A DNA stretch of 64,000 nucleotides from Diphasiastrum complanatum (lineage: Eukaryota; Streptophyta; Lycopodiopsida; Lycopodiales; Lycopodiaceae): assembly GCA_029204225.1 (NCBI GenBank), contig CM055092.1, positions 66,538,930-66,602,929 on the forward strand. Reading direction: 5' to 3'. Shown here in pieces: positions 25,301-35,953 of this stretch; position 1 is the stretch's first letter; the number at the start of each line of letters is the position of its first letter. The notes under the pieces were generated by a model. The model was not told the DNA's origin. It searched no databases and saw nothing but the letters and a program-made list of their open reading frames with translations. Both the position numbers and the translations under genes were made by a program.

Positions 25301-25769
25301 TTGCCCTGCTCGCACGTGAATAAGACTTCCTCCAGGATGCTTTGGCACCCTGTTAGCAGAGCCCATGGATCAGTCTAGTCACTAGTGCATATGTTCAGCT
25401 ACCATCCAAGGGCATATATAAATGAAGTACGATGCATAATTATCCCGTTCATGATTAGAAACTGGTAGCTCTCTACGCGCGTCGACCAGAATGCTCATGT
25501 GAAGGAGAATGCTGAAATTAATTTCATAAACTAAAGACGCATAGAAGACAAGATAAAAAGTGGTACCATTTTGTCACATCATACACCTTCCCATCAATTA
25601 CCAGCCAGCAATCTTTTGGTGTTTCATGTAATGCCACTTCTTTGCGGCTGTATTTCTTCAGTGCTTCCCGTGGGGATGCCTTGATCGTGCTGGCAACCCC
25701 ATCATGAGTGTAATCAATTGTCATATTTAGTGTGGCTGCTGCAGATGTACCTCGTAGCTGGAAGGACAT
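19352..25769 (-). CDS. Cytochrome-b5 fused front-end fatty acid desaturase, delta-5 type (12 exons)
   Basis: Inserts a double bond on the carboxyl side of existing ones in C20 acyl chains, in the ER membrane, with electrons through its own cytochrome b5 domain. Exons on the minus strand: 25769-25567, 25349-25257, 24090-23943, 23663-23480, 23107-23038, 22943-22870, 22689-22622, 22437-22346, 22168-22024, 21884-21759, 20304-20233, 19468-19352. They total 1,392 nt (463 residues), all GT-AG and in phase. The cytochrome b5 domain spans about 38-115, with HPGG at 72-75 and the second heme His at 94. Histidine boxes are HDGNH (205-209), HIIAHH (240-245) and QIEHH (425-429), the Gln in the last being typical of front-end enzymes. 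Hydrophobic spans lie near 160-200 and 325-345. The match to Marchantia-type delta-5 enzymes (about 484 residues) is recalled, not searched. The C terminus is some 20 residues short, and residue 99 reads Trp where I expect Arg. Delta-6 or delta-8 activity is possible. Confidence 0.92.
20304..21759 (-). other. Desaturase intron 10, long, with a short repeat-like motif
   Basis: The longest intron (about 1.45 kb). At 21159-21231 it carries GGCATAGGGGTGA and TGGTTGGGTGGTTTGGCTCC, resembling a motif at 3076-3145 in block A. No coding frame in it is credible. Confidence 0.5.
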
Positions 25770-25818
25770 GATCAACGTTTCAATACAGCCGCATATATTG
25801 AAAGAGAGTGCTGTTCTA

Positions 25819-25829
25819 CCTTTTATAAA
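25819..25829 (-). promoter_or_regulatory. Candidate TATA box of the desaturase gene
   Basis: The minus strand reads TTTATAAAAGG about 50-60 nt before the ATG at 25769. This is a sensible distance for a TATA box with a short 5' leader. It is a sequence match only. Confidence 0.45.
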
Positions 25830-26385
25830 TCAGAAACTGCATCTATATATCACACTGGCTGTGATACAGTGTGTCTTGGCTTATGAGCTTTCACAGCTCA
25901 AATGACTCATGCATGCTGAGTTCTAAGCATTGTCAAACTATATTGTCATTAGAATTCAAGTTGGAGTTGGACGCAATCTAATAAGCAAGGACAAGTATAC
26001 AACTAGATTGTACTGCTAAACAACATGCCATTCTTGGTATCGCGAAATGCGACGCGCTGATAAGGATTAGTCATTGTAGCTAAACTCATTAGGAATATTG
26101 GTATGTAGAGAGACTTACTGGAGCTCCAAAACACCGATATAGATCAACCGTTAAGAGTTGGATTCTCCACTCAAGATAATTTCCTGGAGGCTATCATGAG
26201 TGCAACACATATCAATAGATCCACGAAAGAAAGCCTTGCGTTAATCTCCAACGCGACAACAACCCCCTTATGTACTACCACCCCGACGACAATTTTCATG
26301 ACAAAAAAAGCATCAAACTGCGTTTCGTGTGGACAGTCGAGAATAACATTTGTCAGACGAAAATGGACGAAAATATTTTTACATT

Positions 26386-26770
26386 AATGATTCGCTGAAT
26401 TTTCTATGGCCATTTTTTTCAAATCTTCATCAGACTAACCGCAATTCGACTGATTAAGTCTGAACAAATTAGTATTTTACGTTTATGATTCGCTGAATTT
26501 TATTTCTATGGTCCTTTTTTTAAATCTTTATCAGACTGACGGCAATTCTGAGATCTGAACTAAGTATTTTACATTCAGGATTCGCTGAATTTTCTATGGT
26601 CATTTTTTTTCTCGAATATTCATCAGACTGACGGCAATTCTGAGTAAGATCTGAACTAAGTAGTATTTTAAAATTGTGAATCGCGGAATTTTCTATGCTC
26701 CTTTGTTTCAAATCTTCGTGATTCCGACTAAGTACGGCAATTCTGATTAGGATCCGAACTAAGAAACTTC
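26386..26770. repeat. Tandem repeat of four units of about 95 bp, upstream of the desaturase
   Basis: Four diverged units start near 26390, 26488, 26580 and 26678. Each has TTCGC(T/G)GAATTTT, a T-rich run, then CAGACT and GGCAATTCTGA. Fewer units remain in the duplicate at about 30440-30700. Confidence 0.75.
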
Positions 26771-27467
26771 CCACTATGTCATGAACAAGTCAGGACGACC
26801 ATTTTAACGTCTCTGACTCTGCGCTGTTACGTGTAACTATAAGTATTAATCAATACTCAATATAATATGTTATGAAAGATGGCATCGAAGTAAGTAGAAA
26901 TCAGTGAGACATATTGCAGGATTGGGTTTCCATTCTTGTTCTCTCGCCATGCCATTTAGCGTCTCTTAAGAGACGGGTCATGACAGTAAACTTTGTCATG
27001 CAGCATGTCATGACAAAGTCATGTGAGTTTTGAATACGAACTAATTTAACTTTTTGACTATTCAGATTTGTGCTATGTATTGTCAAGGACTCAAGACTCC
27101 TTTCAGTTTGCAACCAGCCCGCGACCAAGGTTTATGACTCTTATGGCTTACATACTAGAAAATCAAAATAACGAGATAACTTTTAGTTGGGGGAATGCTC
27201 TCCCATCCTAGGAGGGCACTCCGCCCCGAGCAGGTGGAAGGCCCAAGGAGGGGACTCTTAGGGACCAAGGAAAGAGAATCTTTGTTTTGGAGAGATAATG
27301 CTAGTTTTAGAAGAGAGAATTATATTATAACAACGTTTTGAAATGATGGAGAGAGAAATCAAGGTGCATATTCTGCCTCTAAAGATGCCTGTAGAACATA
27401 TAATCTAAATCTGAGTAGATTTTCATGACTTTGGATAAATTTTGAACGTTACCTAGCGTGAAGATTT

Positions 27468-27971
27468 ATGTGCTCTAGGTTTTGGTTGGTTTTGATGCCC
27501 TTGAGGCTAGGCTTAAAGAAAAGGAAGACCCTCGTGTGGGGGCCTTCTTGTATACATTCATTTCATACTCAAGAAGGAAATTAGATGTGGTCTAGAAGTA
27601 AAATTTTAAAGTTCATTCTCTTATCATATGTAGTCGATTGACCAAATCGATCTAAACTTGCTCCAAACTTGAATATCTCTATGGGCATGTACATGGAAGC
27701 CCATTCCTAACATTTTTGGGTGTCTGTGGCATTTTGTTCTGTACGTTGTGGAATGCAACATGCTCCATATATTACATCAAAACAAGTTTTGAACATCATT
27801 CCTTTACATTGAGATTTGCCACCAAAAGCATGCCATCATGATCTTGAGTTTTTTATGCCAATTTTTAGGCTCTAACATCATCCAAGCAGCTGACTAACAC
27901 AACTAATAGCAGTTCTAGGTACTTGTACAATATTGTAGCAATTTGTCTCCTATTTTTTGTTGAAGATCCAA
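27468..27971. other. Spacer without recognisable gene
   Basis: AT-rich sequence between the duplicated upstream region and the hairpin-bearing repeats. No open frame with family features and no RNA gene seen. Confidence 0.5.
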
Positions 27972-28520
27972 TTTTGTAGTATAGAACTATATTCAATTTT
28001 ATTTTCATTAGAATTTATGAAAACATATCTGCAATCCTAGAAAAAAATCTATACTTATATTGATGAATTTGTTGATAATGGGTACATCTATCAACTGGGG
28101 TGGGAATCAGTGAAGCTCGGAATATCTGTCTAAGTTTGAAGACAATATACCATCTGTTATTCCGAGGTCCATTCCGACCTCTGCTCATGCATTTTTTACA
28201 ATTCATAAATAGATTATATGCTAGATTATTACCTGCTCATAAATGCTAGATTATATACCTCTGCTCATAAATGTTTATCTCCTATCTTTTGTTGTAGATG
28301 CAAGTTTTGTAATGTAGGAATAAATTCAATTTTATTTTACATTAGGATTTATGAAAATACATGTACACATTTTAAAAACAAACCTCTACATTTTTTGATG
28401 AACCTGTTGACAATAGGTGAGAATCAGTGGAGGTCGGAACAGACCTCGGAATATTTGGATCTGTTAAAGGCTATATACCATCTTTTATTCCGAGGTCCAT
28501 TTCGACCTCTGCTCTTACAT
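27972..28520. repeat. Hairpin-bearing tandem repeats D, units 1 and 2
   Basis: Two units of about 290 bp sharing 'ATTCAATTTTATTTTCATTAG', 'CATC(T)GTTATTCCGAGGTC' and 'ATGCTAGATTAT'. Unit 2 has 24-nt inverted arms at 28430-28453 and 28486-28509 with a 32-nt loop. Unit 1 has lost much of its left arm. Two more units lie at 49.37-49.92 kb. Confidence 0.75.
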
Positions 28521-28671
28521 TCAAAAACAGATCTCTGATAAACATTGGCAATTTGTGCCTGAACAATGCTAGATTATTACCACCTCAACTGATATATCAA
28601 GATTACAAAATTTCCGCCCCATTTGATACATCAAAATGAACAAAATGTGACTCAACACCACCACAATTTTT

Positions 28672-29535
28672 AGATTCTTTCACCACATTGAAGCCTTCGT
28701 GCTGCCCTCTTGATTGCGTTTGTCCTTGAAATGATGACACTTCTCCACTAGTGTTTTTATGAACCCGCTGGGGAATTCCATAGTTGGCCTAAGAAAACCC
28801 ACTCTCAACAATTCGTGGTATACATAATTAATGTTTCAAGCTTACTAGTTCGTGCTACTCTGATTTGTAGAATCTTAATCTAGTCCTGTTATTTTAATTT
28901 ACAGGATCATAATTTATGTGTTGTGTATTGGCTATGTTTCATGCTTATAAATAGAGAGCGAGGGATATGGAGAGCTAGAGAGAGAGAGAGAGAGATAAAG
29001 ATCATGAAAGAGTTAAATGTAACCAACACTCCCAATTCTAGAAAGGTGTGTAGACCTTGTTTTCTTTCGATAAAGGCGTGGTTCAAATGTCTCTTGTTGG
29101 ACGATAAGTTCCATGAGAAAGCTCAAACGCCATTGGGAGGGAGCATGTGGTGACATTCTGGAATAGGATATAACCGTATGGTTCGGGAGTTTTGATTAGC
29201 ACTCTACTATGTTCTTTTTTTTTTCTCCTCGTGTGTCTTTAGATTTTAGGGTTTAGGGTGTGTGTGTGCATGTGGGTGTGTGATGCAATTTGTGTCTGAA
29301 CACTACTAGATTATGAACAAAATGTGACTCAACCTCGCCACATTTTCTAGATTCTTTCACCACATTGAGGCCTTCATGTTGTCTTCTTGATTGCGTTTGT
29401 CATTGAAACGACGACACTTCTCTACCAGTGTTTTTATGAACCCGCTGGGGAACTCCATAGTTGGCCCAAGAAAAAAAAATGATCCCCACTCTCAACGATT
29501 CGTGGTATACATAATTAATGTTTCAAACTTACTAG
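28672..29535. repeat. Direct repeat of about 190 bp (28672-28853 and 29346-29535)
   Basis: Both copies share 'TTTTTATGAACCCGCTGGGG' and 'CGTGGTATACATAATTAATG'. The bases between hold a short (AG)n run (28977-28995), a segment repeated at 50.04-50.33 kb, and two plant telomere-type TTTAGGG units near 29245. No gene is supported. Confidence 0.65.
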
Positions 29536-29559
29536 TTTTTACTTATTGTTTAGCATTGG

Positions 29560-31736
29560 ACACACAATGCTAATCAGGAAATTGTGTGGAAAATAGCTAA
29601 CTATCAATATATTACTTTCTTAGTTTGCTTACAAATAAGAGCATGCTTAGCATATATATACCAAACATAAAGTGGATGATAGGAGTTGAATAAATATGTC
29701 GAATCTTGCCCTGCTCGCACGTGAATAAGACTTCCTCCAGGATGCTTTGGCACCCTGTTAGCAGAGCCCATGGATCAGTCTAGTGCATATGTTCAGCTAC
29801 CATCCAAGGGCATATATAAAATATGAAGTACGATGAATAATTATCCCGTTCATGATTAGAAACTGGCCGTAGCTCTCTACGCGCGTCGACCAGAATGCTC
29901 ATGTGAAGGAGAATGTTGAAATTAATTTCATAAACTAAAGATGCAACAGCGCAGAATTCCTACAGGACTTCTGGAAGACAAGATAAGAAGTGGTACCATT
30001 TTGTCACATCATACACGTTCCCATCAATTACCAGCCAGCAATGCTGTGATAAAGTGTGTCTCGGCTTATGAGCTTTCACAGCTCAAATGACTCATGCATG
30101 CATGCTGAGCTCTAAGCACTGTCGAATTATATTGTCATTAGAATTCAAGTTGGAGTTGGACGCAATCTAATAAGCAAGGACTAGATTGTACAACTAGATT
30201 GTACTGCTAAACAACATGCCATTCTTTGTATCGCGAAAAGCGACGCGCTGATAAGGATTATTCATTATAGCTAAACTCATTAAGAATATTGGTATGTAGA
30301 GAGACTTACTGGAGCTCCAAAACACCTATAGAGATCAACCGTTAAGAGTTAAATTCTCCAATCAAGTTAATTTCCTGGAGGCTAACATGAGTGCAACGCA
30401 TATCAATAGATCCACGAAAGAAAGCCTTGCGTTAATCTTTCTATGGCCAAATCTTCATCAGACTAACCGCAATTCTGATTAAGTCTGAACAAATTATTTT
30501 TTTACATTTATGATTCGCTGGATTTTATTTCTATGGTCATGTTTTTTTCTCGAATATTCATCAGACCGATGGCAATTCTGAGTAAGATCTGAAGTAAGTA
30601 GTATTTTAAAATTGTGAATCGCGGAATTTTCTATGCTCCTTTCTTTCAAATCTTCATCACACTAACGACAATTCTGATTAGGATCTGAACTAAGAAACTT
30701 CCCACTATGGCCTAGTAGTGGGCGTGAGCAGGCCCGCTACCGTTCATAGCAGGCAGCCTTCACGCACCGCGCCGCCTTGCGGTGAGGTGCGTTGAAGGCT
30801 GCCTTTACAGAGTGTAGAAGGACTGCTCAAGGCCTACTACCGGGCGTAGTTGAAGTTTTGGCCCTTCTGGCCCTTCACCAAAGCGCTATGGCTCTGAACA
30901 TCTGTGTTCAGAACCTATCAAAATGGGACACCTGTTCGCTACAAGCCCAAATATCAATTACGTCATGAACAAGTCAGGACGACCATTTTAACGTCTCTGA
31001 CTCTGCGGTGTTACGTGTAACTATAAGTATTAATCAATACTCAATATAATCTATCGCATCGAAGTAATTACAAGTCATTCAGACATATTGTGGGATTCGT
31101 AATCGCAATTTAGAAAAGGGTTGCCATGCCATTTAGCATTAAGAGACGGGTCATGACAGCCTTTCATGAACATTTTAAATCGTTACATACCATTGGCAGT
31201 CATTGCCGAGGATTGATAACAGTATTTGCAGTAAGGGGAGAGGACAGAATGGCCCCTGCATGCATGATGTGAGTTTTTGAATACTAACTTTACTTTTTGA
31301 CTATTCAGATTTGTGCTTTGTATTGTCAAGGACTCAAGAATCTTTCACTTTGCAAACAGCCCACCAAGGTTTATGACTCCTATGGCTTACATACTAGAAA
31401 ATCAAAATAACTAGATAACTTTCAGTAGGGGGTATATGCTCTCCAATCCTAGGAGGGTACTCCGGCGCCCGCCCGAGCAGGAGGAAGGCCCGAAGGGAAG
31501 AGAGACTTCCTTTGCTTAATTAGTAGGTGCATAGGTAGGTGCTAGGAGAGAGAATATTTGGAGAGTTAATGCTAGTTTCCAAGAGACAATATTATAACAA
31601 CGTTTTGAAATTATGGCGAGAGAAATCCAGGTGCATATTCTGCCTCTAAAGGTGCCTCGTGGAACATATAATCTAAATTTGAGTAGATTTTCATGACTTT
31701 GCATGAAGTTTGAATGATTACCTAGCGTGACGATTT
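29560..31736 (-). pseudogene. Partial desaturase copy with duplicated upstream region (unit 2)
   Basis: A direct duplicate of 25155-27467. Exon 2 is intact (29754-29662, one silent change near its end) with its acceptor and a GT donor. Exon 1 survives only as 30042-29997 (the 'WLVIDGKVYDVTK' end, with one altered base). About 245 bp, including the start codon and the equivalent of the TATA region, are deleted, so no protein can start here. The copy also carries a 252-bp GC-rich insert (30710-30961) absent from unit 1, and it lacks part of the upstream tandem repeat. The right edge at 31736 meets a Copia LTR start. Confidence 0.85.
30710..30961. other. GC-rich 252-bp insert with strong hairpin
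   Basis: Interrupts the duplicated upstream region; the intact counterpart is at 26778/26779. It contains inverted arms at 30751-30768 and 30786-30804 (AGGCAGCCTTCACGCACC against its near-complement) around a GC-rich loop, plus a looser outer pairing. No clear target duplication or terminal repeats. Its base composition is unlike its surroundings. Confidence 0.65.
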
Positions 31737-32780
31737 TGTTGGAAATTAAGCCCACAGTTGCCTCCTTGGTGAATGACTAATTTCTATTTCATGATTCTTC
31801 CTGCATGTTTATTGATCATTCATCTAGGGTTAGGTGAAACCAACTTTGGTTCTACGTCTGCTCATCTGATACCTGCAAGAATCACAAACTTAGACAGCCA
31901 ATTTATTTGAAGAATGTTTACAACAGGCTTCCGGCTGATCTCCACCAAAGGGTAACCAATTGAAGGAACAAAACATTTCTTTTACCAAAGCTTTGCTAGC
32001 TTTTAGCCCTCTGCCGCCTGACGAAAATGTTCGCGAACACGAAAGTCAAAATACACGAAACAAAAATGTTTGCAAACATCCTGACGAGAAGACACGAACA
32101 CGAAAGATTCGCGAAAGAGAATCTTTTCGTGGCATAGCAGGAAAATGTCAAACGACTCAAAAATAGTCGCGACACCCTTTCTGCCCTCACGCTCCAAAAA
32201 GGACCAGCAAGATCATGCAAATACCCAGAAGTATAGATATCTGATCTGATAGCATGACGTCAGCAGATACACTCTAGGTCGTGGCTAATATGCCACTCTT
32301 GTAATTCATGATTAGTTGTAGATGTTTAATCACTCTAATCTAGGAGTTACACGATGAGACTATATACTTTCTGGATGATACTTGATACTTGACATAATAG
32401 ATGAAGTAGTCTGATGCTACTAAGCAAGAAGACAAAAATACAAAACAGAAATCCGCCTGCGTGCGAGACAGTTCTTCATAGAATCTGTAGATCCACAAGT
32501 CCGCTAATAAGCGAGACATTTTGCTCATGGGAGAACTGCATTTTCTCTCACTCCAACGCACTGCGTGGATTTGAATGCAGTGCTTGAAGAATCATAGAAT
32601 CAATAGATGATCTTGTAGCCATTTGTGCACATATCACTTTTATCATGTCTGAACTTTAATGCAAATTATCTGTTGTTATTCGTGTGTCTGATTCACTCTT
32701 GTTCATTTAATTTCCTCACATTGGTTGAATTTTTGTTGAATGCTACATCAATCTATTGATGTTGATCATCAATGCCTGAC
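31737..32780 (+). repeat. Copia element 2, 5' LTR, left piece
   Basis: Starts TGTTGGAAATTAAGCC right at the edge of the desaturase duplication and is interrupted at 32781 by a nested LTR element. With the right piece (35708-35841) it makes an LTR of about 1.18 kb that ends in CA just before a Met-type primer site. The LTR span is inferred from these end signals. Confidence 0.6.
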
Positions 32781-33591
32781 TGTAGGAAGTATTTCTAGTG
32801 AGTGCGGTGGCTAGATCTACTTACGGGTGTAGTATAGAGATGTAGAGATTCGTCCACTTTTTGAGTTTCTACAATAAGCTTCAACGGAAATATGGAGAGG
32901 AATGAGAGCACTAAGGCTTACCCAACTAGTGCCCGAAACGAAAATAAAGATAATTAGTAACAACAATAAAAATCCTTGCTAAGTCTTACCCAACCAGCAA
33001 GATGACTAGACTAATCCTAGATTAAGACCCAAAGGGTAATAAAATGATATTGCGGCCAATACTAAACAAATAAGCAATAATGAACATGCCACAATAAAAC
33101 CGATGAAAAGGAGGCAAGAGGAGGCCGGAGCACCTTTCCTCAAGCTATGCACCTTCCCAAGGGGAACACAAATGAAATAGAATGATAATTCTCCAAAATA
33201 GAGAGGAAGATAGCTTAATCTCAAAAGTGTTATTTACAATGCAAATACTTCTCCTTTTATGGCAAGGAGGGTCTTCCATAAGTGTCTACTAACTTACGGG
33301 ACTAATTTGTTCCTAGCCTTTCTAGAACTTCTAACTTAGGATTTAGAACTTCAATTTTCTTAACTTAGGACAACTTAAAATAAAATATTTCTAATCTTAA
33401 GTTTCCTAAGTCTAAGTTCTAAATCTAACTTTAAGCTATTTTATTATTATTTAAGCTTCTACTCATGGACTTACAAAACACATGCCATGACTTGAAGTTT
33501 ATTGACAGATACTCATACGTGGTCTTACAAAACACATGCCACAGGGTTTTTTTATTTTTTTATTTTCTCTATGTTAGCATAGTTGCTAACA
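32781..33591 (-). repeat. LTR of the nested element (3' LTR, minus sense)
   Basis: 811 bp. It has extra segments relative to its partner, for example near 32929-32940 and 33133-33153. It ends GTTGCTAACA on the plus strand. Confidence 0.88.
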
Positions 33592-33773
33592 TTATCCCCC
33601 TCCTTATTGGATTGGTGGTCCTGGATTTTTTGTGCTTCTTGGAGGCGAGACTGTTGCTGTCAGGGAGTGGTAGATGGTCGTCCCGATGCCCTCCATCATT
33701 GCCACCGTAATTTGTTCAGGAAGGGCATGGGTTTGTAATAATGGAGCATACCCTTTAGAAAGTTATGGGTTTT

Positions 33774-34839
33774 TCATAGCTCGACCATATGAACATGCAG
33801 GGCGGAAGTAAGTGCAGCGCGATAATAGAGCCTTGCAATGTTGATATGGTCGTCTTGCGTGCGCAAGGATTTATTGATGTCAAGGGCAATTGGGGGTAAA
33901 CCTCGATCCCAAAAACCTCTGAGTTTTGTCAGAAATGCCACCAGGCCGCAATTATCCGCAAAATATCTGACATCACGATCAGGATTGCCATGGTGCTTCT
34001 GGTAGAAGACTCGGCAGTTGGTGACCATGTCTTCGCCTTGCTATTGGATAGTAATAAGGATTGGTGCGCATGTAGGAGGGATTTTCGAGATACCGTGCCA
34101 TTGAGGTCTTACTTTGCAGGAAGAGTTGATGGCGCCAGAGAGGTTGTGGATCCAGAAGTTTGACTGCTGCTTTATGTGTTTGACATTGGTCCAAATATGG
34201 CAGTATGTAGCCACCTCGCACTTTCGTTGTTGGGTACTTCTTTTCAAACTCCTGAGAGACGTGCAACCCCTTGTTTGGTTCTGTGGGCGTGATTCTGTGC
34301 CGGATGGTGGGGGCTTCAGAGGCAATCTCATGATCGGTTTGTGGATCGGGATCAAGAGATAGAGGAGACGAGGGGTTAGCTTCTGCAATTTGTTGTGATT
34401 CAAGGGAAAATTGTCGTGGAATGAAGGTGGGGTTAGTGGTGTCAAGGGGGTTAGAAGCGGTAGAAGAGAAAAGAAAATGTTGGGAGCTGGTACCCCTAGA
34501 GCCCGATGGATTGGTTGGTGTTTGACCTCCTTGCCCAAGGGGTTGGCCTTGAAATGTGGAGCCTTGAGTTGCAGGAGGAGGCTGTTGAAATCCTGCACCA
34601 TCTCCACCATCGAGTCCATCAAAGTGGTGCTCCGAATCATGACATTGGGCGTGCTCTGAATGAACCGACGGTGTCGACTGGGCAGCAGTCTTTAAGCGTC
34701 CTTCCAGGGTGGCTATGTGCTGGTTTAGGGCCTCGACGGAAGCAATGTATAATTGTTGTAATTTTGAGTGTTGCTCCGTCGTGGCTTTGAGGGTATCGAT
34801 GGTTTGCTGCATGTTGGATAGAAATAAGCACACAAGCAA
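33774..34839 (-). pseudogene. Gag-like or captured frame inside the nested LTR element
   Basis: Two overlapping minus-strand frames: 34839-33979 (286 residues) and 34028-33774 in another phase. The first begins with a helical, likely coiled-coil segment ('QQTIDTLKATTEQHSKLQQL', then 'LNQHIATLEGRLK'), followed by a Pro/Ser/Gln-rich low-complexity middle. The second contains 'RVFYQKHHGNPDRDVRYFAD'. There is no zinc knuckle, protease or polymerase motif. A frameshift probably separates what was one protein. I cannot assign it; a decayed gag of the parent Ty3-like element is the simplest reading. Plus-strand frames over the same bases are shadows. Confidence 0.45.
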
Positions 34840-34907
34840 ACATACAACACGGAAGCAAGAAATAAAAGAAAAAAAGGAGAAGAAGTTAGGTAGAAAAATA
34901 CTTAAAA

Positions 34908-34923
34908 GACGGCAACGGCGCCA
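34908..34923 (-). promoter_or_regulatory. tRNA-Asp-type primer-binding site of the nested element
   Basis: The minus strand reads TGGCGCCGTTGCCGTC one base inside the LTR. The first 14 bases are complementary to the conserved 3' end of plant tRNA-Asp. Confidence 0.8.
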
Positions 34924-34924
34924 A

Positions 34925-35702
34925 TGTTGGAAGTATTTCTAGTGAGTGCGGTGGCTAGATCTACTTACGGGTGTAGTATAGGGATGTAGAGATTCGTCCA
35001 CTTTTTAAGTTTCTACAATAAGCTTCAACGAAAATATGGAGAGGATTGAGAGCACTAAGGCTTACCAACGGAAATCAAGCTAATTAGTAACAACAATAAA
35101 AATCCTTGCTAAGGCTTACACAACTAGCAAGATGACTAGACTAATCCTAGATTAATACCCGAAGGGTAATAACATGATATTGCGGCCAATACTAAACAAA
35201 TAAGCAATAATGAACATGCCACAATAAAACCGATGAAAAGGAGGCAAGAGGAGGCCCGAGCACCTTCCCAAGGGGAACACAAATGAAATAGAATGATAAT
35301 TCTCCAAAATAGAGAGCAAGATAGCTTAATCTCAAAAGTGTTATTTACAATGCAAATACCTCTCCTTTTATAGCAAGGAGGGTCTTCCATAAGTATCTAC
35401 TAACTTATGGGACTAATCTGTTCTTAGCCTTTCTAGAACTTCTAACTTAGGATTTAGAACTTCAATTTTCTTAACTTAGGACAACTTAAGATAAAATATT
35501 TCTAATCTTAAGTTTCTTAAGTCTAAGTTCTAAATCTAAGTTTAAGCTATTTTATTATTATTTAAGCTTCTACTCATGGACTTACAAAACACATGTCATG
35601 GCTTGAAGTTTATTGACAGATACTCATACGTGGTCTTACAAAACACATGCCACGGAGTCTTAATATTTTTTAATTTTCTCTGTGTTAGCACAGTTGCTAA
35701 CA
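34925..35702 (-). repeat. LTR of the nested element (5' LTR, minus sense)
   Basis: 778 bp, with the same ends as its partner (TGTTGGAAG...GCTAACA on the plus strand). Followed by the CTGAC duplicate. Confidence 0.88.
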
Positions 35703-35707
35703 CTGAC

Positions 35708-35841
35708 TACATTCTGGAGGACTGTAGGAATGATTCAACTGGCAATGACCAGCGATCAAATCTGAACTCCATCCGAATTGATTTGCTTTCGCGATTCTTT
35801 CATGACTGCGAATCCGACGACTATTATCATCCTTGTCATCA
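35708..35841 (+). repeat. Copia element 2, 5' LTR, right piece
   Basis: Continues the LTR after the nested element and ends CATCA one base before TGGTATCAGAGC (35843-35854). The counterpart in the inverted copy begins at 63939 and runs off the window. Confidence 0.65.
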
Positions 35842-35842
35842 G

Positions 35843-35854
35843 TGGTATCAGAGC
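35843..35854 (+). promoter_or_regulatory. Primer-binding site (tRNA-iMet), Copia element 2
   Basis: TGGTATCAGAGC, 1 nt after the LTR end. It is mirrored at 63926-63937 on the minus strand. Confidence 0.8.
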
Positions 35855-35953
35855 CTACCTTGTCATAGTCTGACATAGCCAAAGAGCTATCAGATCCAAG
35901 AGGCCAAGCATTCAGACAAACATCCATCGACAAGTGAACACACTTCAGAAGCA

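Larger units (their letters stand above)
25155..27467 (-). repeat. Segmental duplication, unit 1 (desaturase 5' end and upstream region)
   Basis: Covers the end of intron 2, exons 1-2 and about 1.7 kb of upstream DNA. It is repeated in the same orientation at 29560-31736. Upstream of the promoter the sequence is AT-rich with no gene I can support; minus-strand frames at 26520-26774 and 26901-27128 have no family features. Confidence 0.8.
32781..35702 (-). mobile_element. Nested non-autonomous LTR retrotransposon (LARD-like), minus strand
   Basis: Two direct repeats (32781-33591, 811 bp; 34925-35702, 778 bp) both end TG...CA and are flanked by the 5-bp duplication CTGAC (32776-32780 and 35703-35707). 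On the minus strand the primer site is TGGCGCCGTTGCCG (34923-34910), the tRNA-Asp type used by many plant Ty3 elements. A polypurine tract AAGGAGGGGGATAA precedes the other LTR. The interior is only 1.33 kb, with no protease, integrase or reverse transcriptase. The LTRs differ by several indels, so it is older than element 1. Confidence 0.88.

Noticed and set aside
25770-25775. Start of desaturase exon 1 at 25775
   Set aside because: That start is TTG. The first ATG in frame is at 25769, with a TATA-like box at a fitting distance.
26386-26770. Possible CRISPR-like array (regular repeats)
   Set aside because: Eukaryotic DNA; the units are long, diverged and contiguous without unique spacers, so it is an ordinary tandem repeat.
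34114-34790. Several plus-strand frames over the nested LTR element
   Set aside because: They are overlapping shadows; the primer site, polypurine tract and longest frame all point to the minus strand.
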